This document shows positions 1 through 11,000 of a stretch of 64,000 nucleotides of DNA, piece by piece. Position 1 is the stretch's first letter. Every line of letters starts with the position of its first letter. The notes below the pieces were generated by a model. It ran no database searches, was not told the DNA's origin, and saw only the letters and a list, made by a program, of their open reading frames with translations. A program made the translations under genes and the position numbers. The stretch lies in contig CP137865.1 in assembly GCA_034406715.1 (NCBI GenBank), positions 930,001 to 994,000 of the forward strand, in the 5' to 3' direction. The stretch comes from Rhodotorula mucilaginosa. Lineage: Eukaryota > Basidiomycota > Microbotryomycetes > Sporidiobolales > Sporidiobolaceae.

Positions 1-1588
1 TCTTCCGCTTCGGTGCCTCCCAGGTCGAGCAGCTGTACACTCAGCAGCCTTCGGAGAACTCGCCCGGTACCTGGAACCGCGTCGAGTACCGCCCTCTCGA
101 GGGTTTCGTCTTTGCCGTCACGCCCTTCAAGTCAGTTCTACCGGCAGCATGTCCATACTGCGATCATATGCTGACCCCCCGATCCGCAGCTTCACTGCCA
201 TCGCCGCCAACCTTGTCGGTGCTCCGGCTCTTGTCGGCAACGTCCTCGTCTGGAAGCCGTCGCCGGGCGCGACCTACGCCTCGTGGCTCGTCTTCAACAT
301 CCTCCTCGAGGCCGGTCTCCCGAAGAACGTCATTCAGTTCCTTCCGTGCCCGAACGGCGACGCGACCATCTCGCTCGTCGACAAGGTCCTCTCGCACCGC
401 ATGTTCGCTGGTCTCCACTTTACCGGCTCGACCCACGTCTTCCGCTCGCTCTGGAAGCAGATCGGCAACAACATTGACCGGTACTTGAGCTACCCGCGCG
501 TTGTCGGCGAGACCGGTGGCAAGAACTTCCAGCTCGTTCACCCGTCGGCCGACCTCCGTGCTGCCGTCATCGGTGCGATCCGTGGCGCTTTCGAGTACCA
601 AGGTAAGTCATCGGCTTTGATGGCTTCGTTATGGACGGTCGCGAACTCTGTGCTGACTCGCCTGCACCTTTACAGGCCAGAAGTGCTCTGCTCTCTCTCG
701 GTTGTACGTTCCCAAGTCGCTTTGGGAGGGCCAGGGCAAGTTCAAGGAGATGCTCCTCGCCGAGGTCGGAAAGATCACTGTCGGCCCCGTCACCGAGTTC
801 GGCCACTTCATGGGCCCGGTCATGTAAGTTGCTCGATGCGTTCGAAAGTCACCGAGACTAAAGAGACTGATCTCCTCGATTCCGTCCCCGGAACGCACAG
901 CTCGCAGGGCTCGTACGACAAGTGCCTCAGCTACGTTGAGAAGGCCAAGCAGGCGGGCGGCGAAGTCCTCGCCGGCGGTGTTGGCGACAACTCGACTGGC
1001 TACTTCGTCCAGCCGACCGTCATCCTGACCAAGGACCCGCGCTCGCCGACCATGGTCGACGAGATCTTTGGCCCCGTCTTGACTGTCTACATCTACGAGG
1101 ACGACCAGTTCGAGGAGACCTGCAAGCTCATCGACGAGACGACCACTTACGCCCTCACCGGCTGCATCTTCTCCAACGACCGCGCCGCCACCGTCAAGGC
1201 CGGAAGCCTCCTCCGCTTTGCTGCTGGCAACTACTACATCAACGACAAGTGCACTGGCGCGTACGTGGCCTTTTCTCTCTCGCTCTGTGGCGGCTGTTTG
1301 GCCTTCCTTCCCAAATTAGCCCGAAATGGCCATAGCGGCTCAGGCACTGGTCTGAGAGCTTCGGCACTATGCTCAGTCGATTCGCAGCTATCGAAAACCC
1401 CTACTGACCTTCGAATTTTGGCTCTCCGCAGCGTCGTTGGCCAGCAACCGTTTGGTGGGGCTCGCGGTTCGGGCACGAACGACAAAGCCGGCTCGATTTC
1501 GATCTTCTACCGCTTTGTCAACGCCCGGGCAATCAAGGAGACGTTTACTCCTCCGACGGACTTTGCGTACCCGTCAAACTTGAACTAG
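1..1588 (+). CDS. PUT2: Delta-1-pyrroline-5-carboxylate dehydrogenase, 3' part
   Basis: The enzyme oxidises L-glutamate gamma-semialdehyde/P5C to glutamate with NAD+ in mitochondrial proline breakdown. The reading frame is already open at base 1, so the 5' end lies outside the window. Visible exons are about 1-130, 190-602, 676-823, 901-1260 and 1432-1588, all with GT...AG junctions. The protein shows the aldehyde dehydrogenase hallmarks: the NAD-binding stretch with VWKPSPGA, the glutamate motif GETGGKN, the catalytic cysteine motif GQKCSALSR (split by the second intron shown here), EIFGPVLTVYIY, and the C-terminal QQPFGGARGSGTNDKAG signature. It ends with the usual FAYPSNLN-like tail and TAG. 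The last exon and its 3' flank are duplicated 12.3 kb downstream. Identification is firm. Confidence 0.95.
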   Translation, partial: LPLRCLPGRAAVHSAAFGELARYLEPRRVPPSRGFRLCRHALQVSSTGSMSILRSYADPPIRSFTAIAANLVGAPALVGNVLVWKPSPGATYASWLVFNILLEAGLPKNVIQFLPCPNGDATISLVDKVLSHRMFAGLHFTGSTHVFRSLWKQIGNNIDRYLSYPRVVGETGGKNFQLVHPSADLRAAVIGAIRGAFEYQGKSSALMASLWTVANSVLTRLHLYRPEVLCSLSVVRSQVALGGPGQVQGDAPRRGRKDHCRPRHRVRPLHGPGHVSCSMRSKVTETKETDLLDSVPGTHSSQGSYDKCLSYVEKAKQAGGEVLAGGVGDNSTGYFVQPTVILTKDPRSPTMVDEIFGPVLTVYIYEDDQFEETCKLIDETTTYALTGCIFSNDRAATVKAGSLLRFAAGNYYINDKCTGAYVAFSLSLCGGCLAFLPKLARNGHSGSGTGLRASALCSVDSQLSKTPTDLRILALRSVVGQQPFGGARGSGTNDKAGSISIFYRFVNARAIKETFTPPTDFAYPSNLN

Positions 1589-1735
1589 AGCGGCGGCGAC
1601 GCTTGGTTGACGCGCGCGCGTCGGTGATGAAGAAGGGATGAAAAAAGAGGTGGCCGAAGATCGAGAAGGAGACGTTCGGCTTGGACTTTTGCTTTGCTAG
1701 CCCCCCCGTACATGTTGCAACGATATGAGACTGTT
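1462..1735 (+). repeat. Left copy of the PUT2-tail duplication
   Basis: This 274-bp stretch covers the last ~42 codons of PUT2, the stop and ~150 bp of 3' flank. It recurs in the same orientation at 13753-14031 with only about four substitutions and one 5-bp length difference. The two copies bracket the 12-kb island. This copy belongs to the complete PUT2 3' end. Confidence 0.93.
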
Positions 1736-1917
1736 TCCGGACGTTATATTGGGAATTCTTTGACTGGTGTTCCGAGAGCGAGAGAAGCTGGATCCGCGCT
1801 TAGCGAGACGGAGCGAGACTACGGACGAGAGGCTAATACGGGCACGCCTGAACACAAAGGCGAGGCTGGGGAATCGGCGGTACAGACTTTGTCTTTGACA
1901 AGATAGAGTGTAGCGCT

Positions 1918-2408
1918 TCAACAAGCTGCGAGCTTCTGAACTTTGGCAGATGCGATCCGCGAAAGCCGTCCCAACAATGCCTCGCACGTCTGGTAGGGGT
2001 TGATGCCCCCTCAAATTAATGGATGATACATGCAATACCTATCAATCGAGTGCCGCGTGACCGACCGAACCTTCCGAAGATTCAGGGTTCTCGGGCTCGC
2101 TGCCTAGCTCCTCCCGGATTTGTTCCTCCGCGTAGCCACCGGATCAAGAAGTTACGCACCTTGACACAGTGCGCATGCGTCGTCCGCTTCGTAGCCCGAA
2201 GCCGCTGCTCTATACGGAGCTTCTCCCGCTTCAGCTCTTCCGCATGCTCAGCTGCGGCCAGACGCACATCATTCTCGAACAGGCGTTGTCCATCCGTCCC
2301 AACATTACGCGACTGCTCCTCTGCAACAATGGCGGAAAAGACGGCTCCTAGATGGCGGTACAGCTGGTAGGGGTTGACGCGCGGCGTGCTGGGTCAGTGA
2401 CCCGATCA
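1918..2408 (-). pseudogene. Fragment of an unrecognised gene (two exon-like blocks)
   Basis: Read on the minus strand, a branch site and acceptor (CTGACCCAG) at about 2405 open a frame with NPYQLYRHLGAV followed by a charged helix (AEHAEELKREKLRIEQRL), ending at a GTGCGT donor near 2155. A second block near 2000 starts with a similar NPYQ motif and runs to a stop at 1918. The codon use and splice signals look genic, but no upstream exon is visible because the ~335-bp repeat R1 lies immediately upstream. I do not recognise the family. It is most simply the 3' end of a gene cut off by rearrangement; an intact small gene with a distant first exon is the alternative. Confidence 0.35.
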
Positions 2409-2445
2409 GACCTGCGCTCAACTCGAGCTCAACTTCCTCTTCCAA

Positions 2446-2801
2446 GTCTCGCTCTCCTCTCTTTTCTTTCAAACGGACCTGCTAACACTTCTTTTCTTAC
2501 AGACACTCTACTTTATTGCGTCGGGCGTAACGTGTCGGCCGTCGCCTCAAGACCCTCGGCAACGGACGGATTTCCCCGTGTTGAAAGCATCTCTTCGCTC
2601 GGACTGGTCATAGCTCAATGGTTCTCTGGCACTCCCCTCCTCGCTCACTCTTCTTTGAAATCATACTCGTATCCTTTTTTATTGGTTCCTTCAGGTCTCT
2701 GCTACGCTACAACCCACCAAATTGCACTGTGTGCCTGATCTTGCATTGCGCTCAAGGTCGGTGCTGTGATGCGCTCGAGGTTGGTGCTCATAGCACGGCA
2801 G
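2446..2801 (+). repeat. Dispersed direct repeat, copy R1
   Basis: About 335-355 bp, roughly 85-90% identical to 11785-12116 and in the same orientation. Both start at GTCTCGCTCTCC and contain a perfect intron-3'-end look-alike (pyrimidine tract then TTTTCTTACAG). Near its end this copy carries an extra ~23-bp partial repeat of its own sequence (GCGCTC-AGGT-GGTGCT twice). Neither copy has a credible reading frame, obvious terminal inverted repeats or target-site duplications. It could be a piece of an old mobile element or a duplicated UTR/intron segment. Confidence 0.8.
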
Positions 2802-2912
2802 AGGGTCTTTTGCGGGGAGCTCTGCACTGTATTTGTTGTCCTTGAGCGGGGTGTTTGACACCATCTCAGTCTTGTCTTTCATCGCGGTGGTCGCGGTGGT
2901 TGCGGTGATTGT

Positions 2913-5900
2913 TCAGTACGGGATGCTGACTTTGGAACCGTTTCCGTAGGTTTTGGTGCTGCCGCAGATATCAAGGTTAGCAGATTCGTGTGCGCAGGTG
3001 TAAATGAGAGAGCCAGCAGACTGGGCAGTGGCGAGGAAGTAACTGTCATCCGCTTGCTGAGCAAACTGCGTGAGTCGTAGGGTCAGCGTGAACCGTCTTT
3101 CGCAGCGTAGGCTCGGACTGCCTACCTTTCAACTGAGCGAAGCTTGCCAGCTTTGAAAAGTTTGCCTCTGTTGCTTCATTGTCCTTGGAGGAGCTTGAGT
3201 GCCTTTCATGTCTACCGCAGATTCCGTAAGGTGAGCCGGACTTCATCCACAGGATCACCTTTCAAAGGCACTCACCTGCATCCTCATCCCCCTTTTCTGC
3301 TACTCCCTCCTCTTCTGAGCCACTTGCGACACTTGACAGGCTTGCTTGAGACTGTACAGACTTTGCCGCAGCGGGCAACAAGATCTCGTCGGCCGGTCCT
3401 CTCGCAAATCTTGTCCAGGACGACTGAGAGTGTCGCCCATCCTTGCGCTGCTGCAGCGACACGTTCAGTTTGAGACACAACTGGGCCAGAACGCAGCTCT
3501 AGGACAGAGTCAGAAGTACAAGTCGGCCCAACAAGCAAGAGAAGGAGAAGAATGTGCCGGAACTGACTCTTGAGCAGGCTGTCCACAGTCCAGCGCAGCC
3601 CTTGAGCGCAGCTGGAACACCAAGAGGAGAGTGAGGAGACGGCCGCCGCTCCAATGAAGCCCGCGATCGTTCGTTCGCATGTCGTGCAGGCGTAAGTCGG
3701 AGTGTTCTACTTGAGGGCTCGGCAGGTGTCCACGCTGAGGAATTTGACCTGCAAGGAGAACGCTCGTAAGAGAGGTGGAGACATATACTGCGGAAGACAG
3801 AGTACTCACGAGGCAAGACTCGGCCCCGCAGGTGGGGCACTCAAATCGCCGGGCGGTCTCCCGGATTGGGTCATCGAGGTGGCGACAAGAGCAAGTGTTG
3901 CAGACCTCGGTCATGGTGGGCTGCGTTTCATCATGAGTACCATGATGTCAGTATACTTGCACACGGCTGACACACTCCAGAGGTATGATGTAAATACGGA
4001 CTTACAATGTTCGGGCAGTCATGGACAAGGCAGCGTCCATCGATGATTGGCGGCACGGGCGGCGGCGGCTGAGTACTCCCGGTACTGTTGGCATGCAGAG
4101 CACCTTTGCACTCGTGCCCGCTGTATTTGGCAGCTTTGCGTGCCAACTGCTCGAGAGCATCTAATGCAGCCTTGGGATGCCGCCGAGCGTAATCGGAGAA
4201 ACCACCTTCGTTCCGCAGGGCTGGACGCACGAGGAGTGGGGGGGAGGGTAAGTTGAGCGCGAAAGGTGCTAGGCCGGAGGCAACCACGCCGAATCAGACG
4301 TAAAGTCAGAAAGGACATAAGAAAATGAGACTCACTCTGAAGTATGTCCGGAGGGATGTTGCTTGGTCTGGTTTTGCCCTTGTTGCGTTGGTGACAGATG
4401 TAGTACTCCCGCCACTCGGTGATGTTGAGAGGACGCCATTTGGCGAATCGGACGCAGCAATTCCTCGCCTGGCGCAGACAGTCCGCGCAGACCATCCGCA
4501 GCATTCCGGGGGTGGTGAAATAGAGGTTGGCCGACGATACCTGCCAATGGGATGGCAAGATGAGCATCAGCAGAGACAGGTCAAGTAAAGAAGGGCAGGA
4601 TAGAGACGGGTCAAGTAAAGAAGGGGAGGATAGACGGCAAGTTCGGGCAGAAAGACTTACCACGACACCCGTCGCATTGCATATGGGGCAAGCCCTGATC
4701 CAGCAGATGGCACCCGCCCCAGAGCCCAACTTGCGCCTATTGTCTTTACAACGCTTGCACATTGCTCGTCACCCATTGGGAAGGCGTGGAAGCTGGTAAC
4801 CAGATGCGTCAGCTGCAGCTTGCAGGGTAGAGGGGAGAAAGTGAACCGTACCTGAGTGTGGCAGGACAGCACCCTGCAGGTGTCGAGAGGTACAGCTCCG
4901 TGCTTTTGGAAGCGTTGGGCACAAGTTGGACAGCGGAGATTGCCATCCTCGTACCAGGACTATGGGATGTGCGGAAGACGGCGGCAATCAGACTTAGTTT
5001 CGAAGCCGTGAGAGGACAGGAAGGGGGATAGGGACGTACCAGGTTCCACTTGAACGGTGATGCAGAGCAATCGGTACAGATGTACTTGTCGGTCGTCGGA
5101 TCGAACTCACGTCCCTTGTGCAGGAGCCAGTTCGCGCAACGAGGGCAGCGGAAGCGACCGTCTTTGCCGAGGATGGGAGCGCCCGCAGAACCCTGCACCT
5201 GTCCTTTCAACACGCCCATGGGCTAACATGAGGACAGTGAGGCAAACGGGATTGTGAGCAAGCGCAGGTTTACAACAGCATTAAGAGAGGGACTGACCCA
5301 GATCGCGGCTGTGCAAGTGGCACAGGTCGCATCGGCAAGCGTCCACAGACAGTCATACTGGCAAGCAAAGTGATGACATTGGTTGCACAAGACGAGGCGC
5401 AGCCGCCTCGAGAAGAAGTACAGCGACGCATGCGTCTGCGGACGACCATGACCGTCAGAACAGACAGGCACAGGTGACAGTTGGAAGTACGCACTGTTCC
5501 GCATTCCTCATTCTTGCAGGCGTGACCCGGGACGTGCACGTTCGAAGTCGGGGCAAAACCGGACGAGAACGGGGAGTAGAGGAGGTCGATTGGAGTTTCA
5601 CCCTCGTCTGCCGAAGCCTCGGATGGATGCTCGGAGCGATCATCACCATGTCGATCACAAGCGAGTTGTTCCTGTTCGGAAGCGGGGAGGTCTCCCTCCT
5701 TGAAGCAGTGACCAATTCGGACGTAGTCTTCGAGAGCGAGAGGAGGTAAGCAAATGTCAGGAACAAACTGCGGACTTGAGCAGACAGAAGGGATAGAACT
5801 GTCGGAACTCACCCCAGAGTTGACGCCTATAAAGTCCAAGGTTATTCATGACGGCGGCACGCCATGCGTGCCCGCGGCGGTACAAGAAGGCATACCAACA

Positions 5901-6854
5901 GGCTTTCGCCATGACGGCGGCCGGAGGATGGACGTTGGTAAGGAGCGAGTTGAGCCGAACGTAAGTGGCCATTGTGAACGAGTCGATCTCGAGCATAGTA
6001 GGCGGGGACGCTTCTGGGAAGGCTGGCAGGATGGCGAAGCTGGCGTGAAGACAGACAACGAGTTCTGATGCATCGACCTCGAGGAGCGCGGCGTCATCCC
6101 GAGTGGAGACAAGGAGAACACCGCCACCGTCCCGAGCCGCAAGTGCCTCGGCGATGAGCAGCAGCGATACGGGATTGGTGATCGACGACGTGCCGTGAAT
6201 ACCAACGATACAATAATTGCCGCGAAGAATCTGTCGGAACAAGACCTTTGGGGAGTACTGCGGCAGGACCCACAACTCGCAGCAGTTGAAGGAGGAAAGG
6301 GTCCCGTCTCCGGAGCCGGTCATCAGAATCGGTCGGATATGACCGACCCCGTTGCACCAAGGGGATCCGACGTCCCGGGTGTGGAGGGTGCGGGCCGTGC
6401 GTTGAACAAGAACGGCAGCGTGCTCCTGGACGATCACAGACTCGATACGATAGATCCAAGGGAGGACCGGCGGCGGATCCCGTTTTGCAAGAGACGTACG
6501 AGCAGGGGCGAGCACGTCCGTCCGAGCTGCAAGGTAGCGGGCAAAGAAACGAGCCCGGTCCTCGCCAAGAACCGGGACCCGAAGGTTGACGTTGCCTCCT
6601 GGGTAGGCTGTGGCGAGGTGGATGATGTCGGGAACATCGAGGTGGTCGGGAAATTGATGAGGACGGCGTCGCTGACTGGTCCATCGCGGTTGCTCGAGTG
6701 CGAGAGCTCGACCAGATGTGGAGAGGTTCTGAACGAGAGAGAGGGACAAGGAGAATTTGATCGAGAAGTAGAGTGAAATGGAGGGGAATCGCGGCTGGAA
6801 GTGAAGGAGAGGCACAGATCGGTCGGGAGCAGCGCTGCAAAGGCGAGCATGCAC
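2913..6854 (-). CDS. Unrecognised cysteine-rich, multi-exon protein (probable zinc binder)
   Basis: On the minus strand a long 5' exon (about 6854-5813) encodes a globular-looking region with MTGSGDGTLSSFNCCELW. It is followed by short exons full of paired cysteines: LCNQCHHFACQYDC and CATCTAAIW (~5430-5295), FRCPRCANWLL and YICTDCSASPFKW (~5222-5040), LRCPTCAQRF (~4962-4855), ACPICNATG (~4740-4673), CADCLRQARNC (~4540-4335), CLVHDCPNI (~4250-4006), EVCNTCSCRHL and FECPTCGAESC (~3920-3809), and YACTTCERTIAG (~3690). A Ser/Glu-rich exon ends near 3275 and a last exon ends in SIPY-stop at 2913. Most junctions have good GT and AG sites. The first junction (near 5813/5780) does not keep frame with canonical sites, and one acceptor would have to be AAG, so the gene may be partly decayed or my model is incomplete. 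Spaced CxxC pairs suggest several zinc ribbons. No known family recognised; no catalytic motif seen. Confidence 0.5.
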
Positions 6855-7990
6855 CTGTTCTTGTCAGCTTTCGCTTCAGTCTTCACAGGGTGTCCGCGTG
6901 AAGGGGAGAGGCTCAAGGGGCGCACAGGAGCAAGCTTGGCATCCGGACTCACGCGTGGGGATCCTCTTGCCCTTTATCGGCCTCTTGACCAGCGTCGACC
7001 GCCGTGGACCCGCTCAAGATGTCAATGGCTGGGCGCTGTACATTGCCTGCTTCGACCAGCGTCTCCTCACGGCCCTCCCACATGCTACTCGCCCCGAGCG
7101 GACGCTCCTCCTGCTCCTTGCTGGCCAGTGTTGATGGCGACTCTCAGAATGGTCGAGATTGCTATAAGCCGGTGCGACTTGCCGCCGACACGCGCAGAAA
7201 CCCCACATAAGCCCGTGCCTCAAGCCAGCAGAGCAGTTGAGCGGTATAGCGTTGACAACTTGGGTTGAAGAGCAAAAGCGTTGGCCGAACGAGCAAAGCG
7301 GGGAGGCAGTGGCGGCGAAGCGGCGCCTGCAGGTCACAGCAGGTGCAGGCTAGCCGGAGCAGGACCAGGATGAGTGCACGCGACGTCTGAGTGGCATGAG
7401 CGGGTCTAGGACGAGGTGGATGAAGCAGAGCTGGCGCTGTTAGACGCGAATTGCAACACTGGAAGTGCTCGCACAACTGCCCTCGCTGCTCGCTTTTGCT
7501 CCCCGTGTCAGCAGCGCACCTTTGCATGCTCGCATTCACGATGCTACAATGTCTACGACCGCCCCGCACATCGGCGTGGGGCTGCCACCGCCCCACCCCG
7601 CTCGCATTTCCTCCTCCCCCTCCGTCTCTCCTCCAACTACCTCTCCGGACTCGCCCAACTCGCCTGCAAGCTCTGTGATCGACGACAGAAATGCGAAAAA
7701 CCAAAAAAACAGTCTTGAACAACGCCACTGTACCAAATAATGCTGTACCAACAATGGACGGCAGCGCAGGAGAAGGAGGTACGGCGGAGAGGGCGACGCG
7801 GCCGTCGCCCGCAATCGCGGTGCCAAGGAAGGCGCCTTGTGACGCAAGGAGGAGACTGGCGCCGAGCGTCAAGGCGGCGCGTGCACCGGCCGAACCGCCG
7901 ACGCTCCAGCAGCGCGGCCTGCGAGTTGGCTTCTCCCGTCCCAGGTTGGATGAGCGTCTCCTCACTGACTCGCCATTGTCTGCCTCAACA
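6855..7990. other. Spacer between the divergent cysteine-rich gene and the UbL-helicase gene
   Basis: About 1.1 kb between two genes pointing away from each other. Open frames occur on both strands, but none starts at a supported ATG with matching splice signals. A minus-strand frame at 7965-7700 has two hydrophobic stretches but begins at a non-ATG codon. I see no supported gene here; it probably holds both promoters and 5' leaders. Confidence 0.4.
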
Positions 7991-8000
7991 GGCTTGGTGA

Positions 8001-11000
8001 TGCCGCATACTACTCAGACAACTTCCTCCGCCGCTTCTGCAAGACCCGCTCGTTCTGCGCCGGTCCTCGCCACCAGCGACTCAAGCGCCTGAAGCGGTCG
8101 AAACGGTCTAAGCGCTCGAGCTCGTCACCCTCGATTGCCCCCGTGTCGCCGGTCTTTGCTGCGACTTTCTCAACGCCAACTCGGGCGGACGCAGGCTCGA
8201 CAGGAGGTCCTCTCGCTCTCGGCAGAGAGCCTGCAGCTCCCTTCGTCGCTCCCGTCTCGCCCACCAGCGCAACCTCTCTTGACGGCCCCGCCAATCCGTC
8301 GACACCCTTTTTTGCTCTCCTCCCGCCGACGGCGATTGCTGCGGCATCGACGTCGAGAACAAGCGCAGTCGGAACAACCGAGTTGCAAATCTTTCTCCGC
8401 GTAGCCGACACATGCGTAAGCCGTTGTAAGAGCCGGTCTCTCACTCACGCGGAAGCAACCGTTTCAAAGTCCAAAGCGCGAGCTTCGTTCGCCTGGGCTT
8501 CTCTCGCTCTGCACGCACGAGCTGACGAAAAGTCCAGGTGAGTTCTTTCTGTAGTCTCTCGCTCTGCACACACGAGCTGACGAAAAGTCCAGGTGAGTTC
8601 TTTCTGTAGTCTCTCGCTCTGCACACACGAGCTGACGAGAAGTCCAGTGGGTCACGCTACTCGGTGCTCGTGCGGACCAGTGTCCGTTGAGTCAACTTCG
8701 ACTCGACGTGCTAGGCCTGCTCCTTCGGATCCGCCCGCTATCGCTCGCTTCAAGGCCTCTTCCAATTCTAAGTCCTTTTCTTCTCGCTCGCTTTCTATCG
8801 AACCTTCGCTGACTTGATCCTTCTCAGATTATACTACCCTATACTCGTGCTCAAGATCAAGACGTCGACGGGTTTTTGATGGTCAAGGCGACGGACGGAC
8901 GGAAGTTGGATGATCGATCTTGGCTCGAAGCGCGGCCCTCCTGTTGTAGCTCCTCTCTTCTGGACCTCACCGCTCTCTACTCGTAAACAACGCTCGATTC
9001 AGTGTTGTTTGGTTACGCGTTTCACTCTCGCACTACCGTCCTTCGCAGAGTACCCTCGTCTCGCTCACGCTTGAGACGAGTGGCCTCTGCACGACGTTCC
9101 AGCCGTCTCGTTTCGGTTTCCTCCACCGCCTCTCGCATGTCGAGCTGCTGCTGAATGGCAAGCTGACCTCGAAAACAACCCCCTCACTCAGTGCACTCTC
9201 ACCCTCTCTGATGTGTGCCAGATTGATGATGTCTACGCCGCGGTCGCCAAAAAACTCGCCGTCTCCGGCTCGGACGAGTCGTCGCTCCTTCTCACGTACG
9301 GCGGCAAGCCATTGAGGCAGGGCATGTTGTTGGGCGACTATGGCATTCATGCCGCATCAATGCTTGACTTGCTGCGCGCCGAGCACGGTCTGATTGGTGG
9401 CTCCGCGAACGGACCGACTCTGGGCGGGGCAGCCCCCAGAGATTCGCATCCAAAGAAGGCAAAGCTTGTACGTCTCTGATATCTCCAACACTTGTGCTAC
9501 ATGGATACTCCCTGGCTGATCATCTGCACGCGTTTCAAAAGCCGGAGCTACTTGCCCGCGCGGAGCGAGGATCGAAAAGGACGGAGGCCGCCGCGGGCGT
9601 CCTGCGCGTTCACTCCGTCCAATCGCCGCAAGAAGAATACCAATCCGTCAGAGGTGAGCACGGACTGCGCTTCGGGGTATTCTACACTCCGCATTAACAT
9701 GAACACCTTGCGTGCAGCGACTTCGGCTCCCACGGGGGCAAACTCTCGCCGTGCCCGACCGGACGATCAGGACGGCACCGCGCGCCGCGACAACCCAACC
9801 GCGAGACCCGTCTCTGCCGTTCCTGCCGCCGTCCCCCCCGCGGTCCCCGCGCAGGAGACTCGGCTCGCGCGTGATTTGAACCAGTCAATTTTGACCAGGC
9901 GCCTGCTCGACCTTAGTTTTGACCCCGAGCGCCTGCACGCGGACGGCGGAAATAGCAACAATGATGGCGCGATGCGACAGGCTTCGGACGCGCAACCTGC
10001 ACCCGGTCTCTCTCTTCCCTCTCCGCGAAGCTCCGACCAGGAGGTTCCGCCCCCACCGATCATCGACAAGGCAATTCCAGGCATTCGCTCAGTTTCGAGA
10101 TGTGCTTGGCTCGTCCAGTCTGCCTCGCTCGAAGCGGTTCGCGATTGGGACGAGCAGTTCAGGCAAGAACCGTTCAGTCGTACGGAGGCGTCTTCGTCCA
10201 CAACCGCTACCGCGCTTCCGCTGCTACCACCGCTGCCACCGCCGCCGCCGCCGCCGCCACCGCCGGTTGCAGGTGCCGTGGCCGTGGGCCCAGATTATTG
10301 GCGAGATGAGGCGGATCTCGCCGCGCTCGACCGCGCCGTCCTCGTACCAGGCATGTCTCTCGGACAGACGGCGTCCGTCTTGACCGGGCGCTCGCGACCC
10401 GCGCGTCTCCCTCCGACAGGTCAGGTGTTCTCTGGCGAATTGCTTCTCTTCTCGTCGGCTGCATCTCCCGACCCTTCGGCCGCAACGGCATCAGCGGGAC
10501 GCCTTGGTGCGACGAGCGGTCCCAATTCGAGAGCCGCCGAAACGGAAGCGACTTGCCTACTACTGCCAGGGACGGACGAAGGTGTGGATGTGGCAGCCTT
10601 GACACAGTGAGTTGGGTCATATGATCTTCCGTCGCGAACCATCTGACGACACACGCCGCTTTCCAGCCTCGCGGTCCGTACTGAGTACCTCGGAACTACC
10701 AATCAGGGCACTGGAGGTCCTGACGACGCATTCAAAGGAACAAGACGAGCTGCGCTGACCGGATCCAGTTGTCAGTGCGCTCTCTTCAAGCCGCCGCCAT
10801 TCGTTCTCGGTCACGACATTGCACCCAGAAAACGGCGAGAATGCCGACCCTGCAGGTGCGGTCCCTTCCCGCACGGTCTCGGGCGACACACTTCATCCGG
10901 CTGACTTACGTTACTCGCGTCTCTCGCAGTCTCGCCATCAAAATCGAAGAAGGCACGTGTCGCGCAACCTGCTCTGGAGGATACGGAGATGTCAATCGAT

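Noticed and set aside
7162-7965. 267-codon minus-strand frame with two hydrophobic stretches
   Set aside because: No ATG near its start and composition changes along its length; judged a chance frame.
8501-8647. CRISPR-like array
   Set aside because: Head-to-tail 55-bp units with no spacers, in a eukaryote; a plain tandem repeat.
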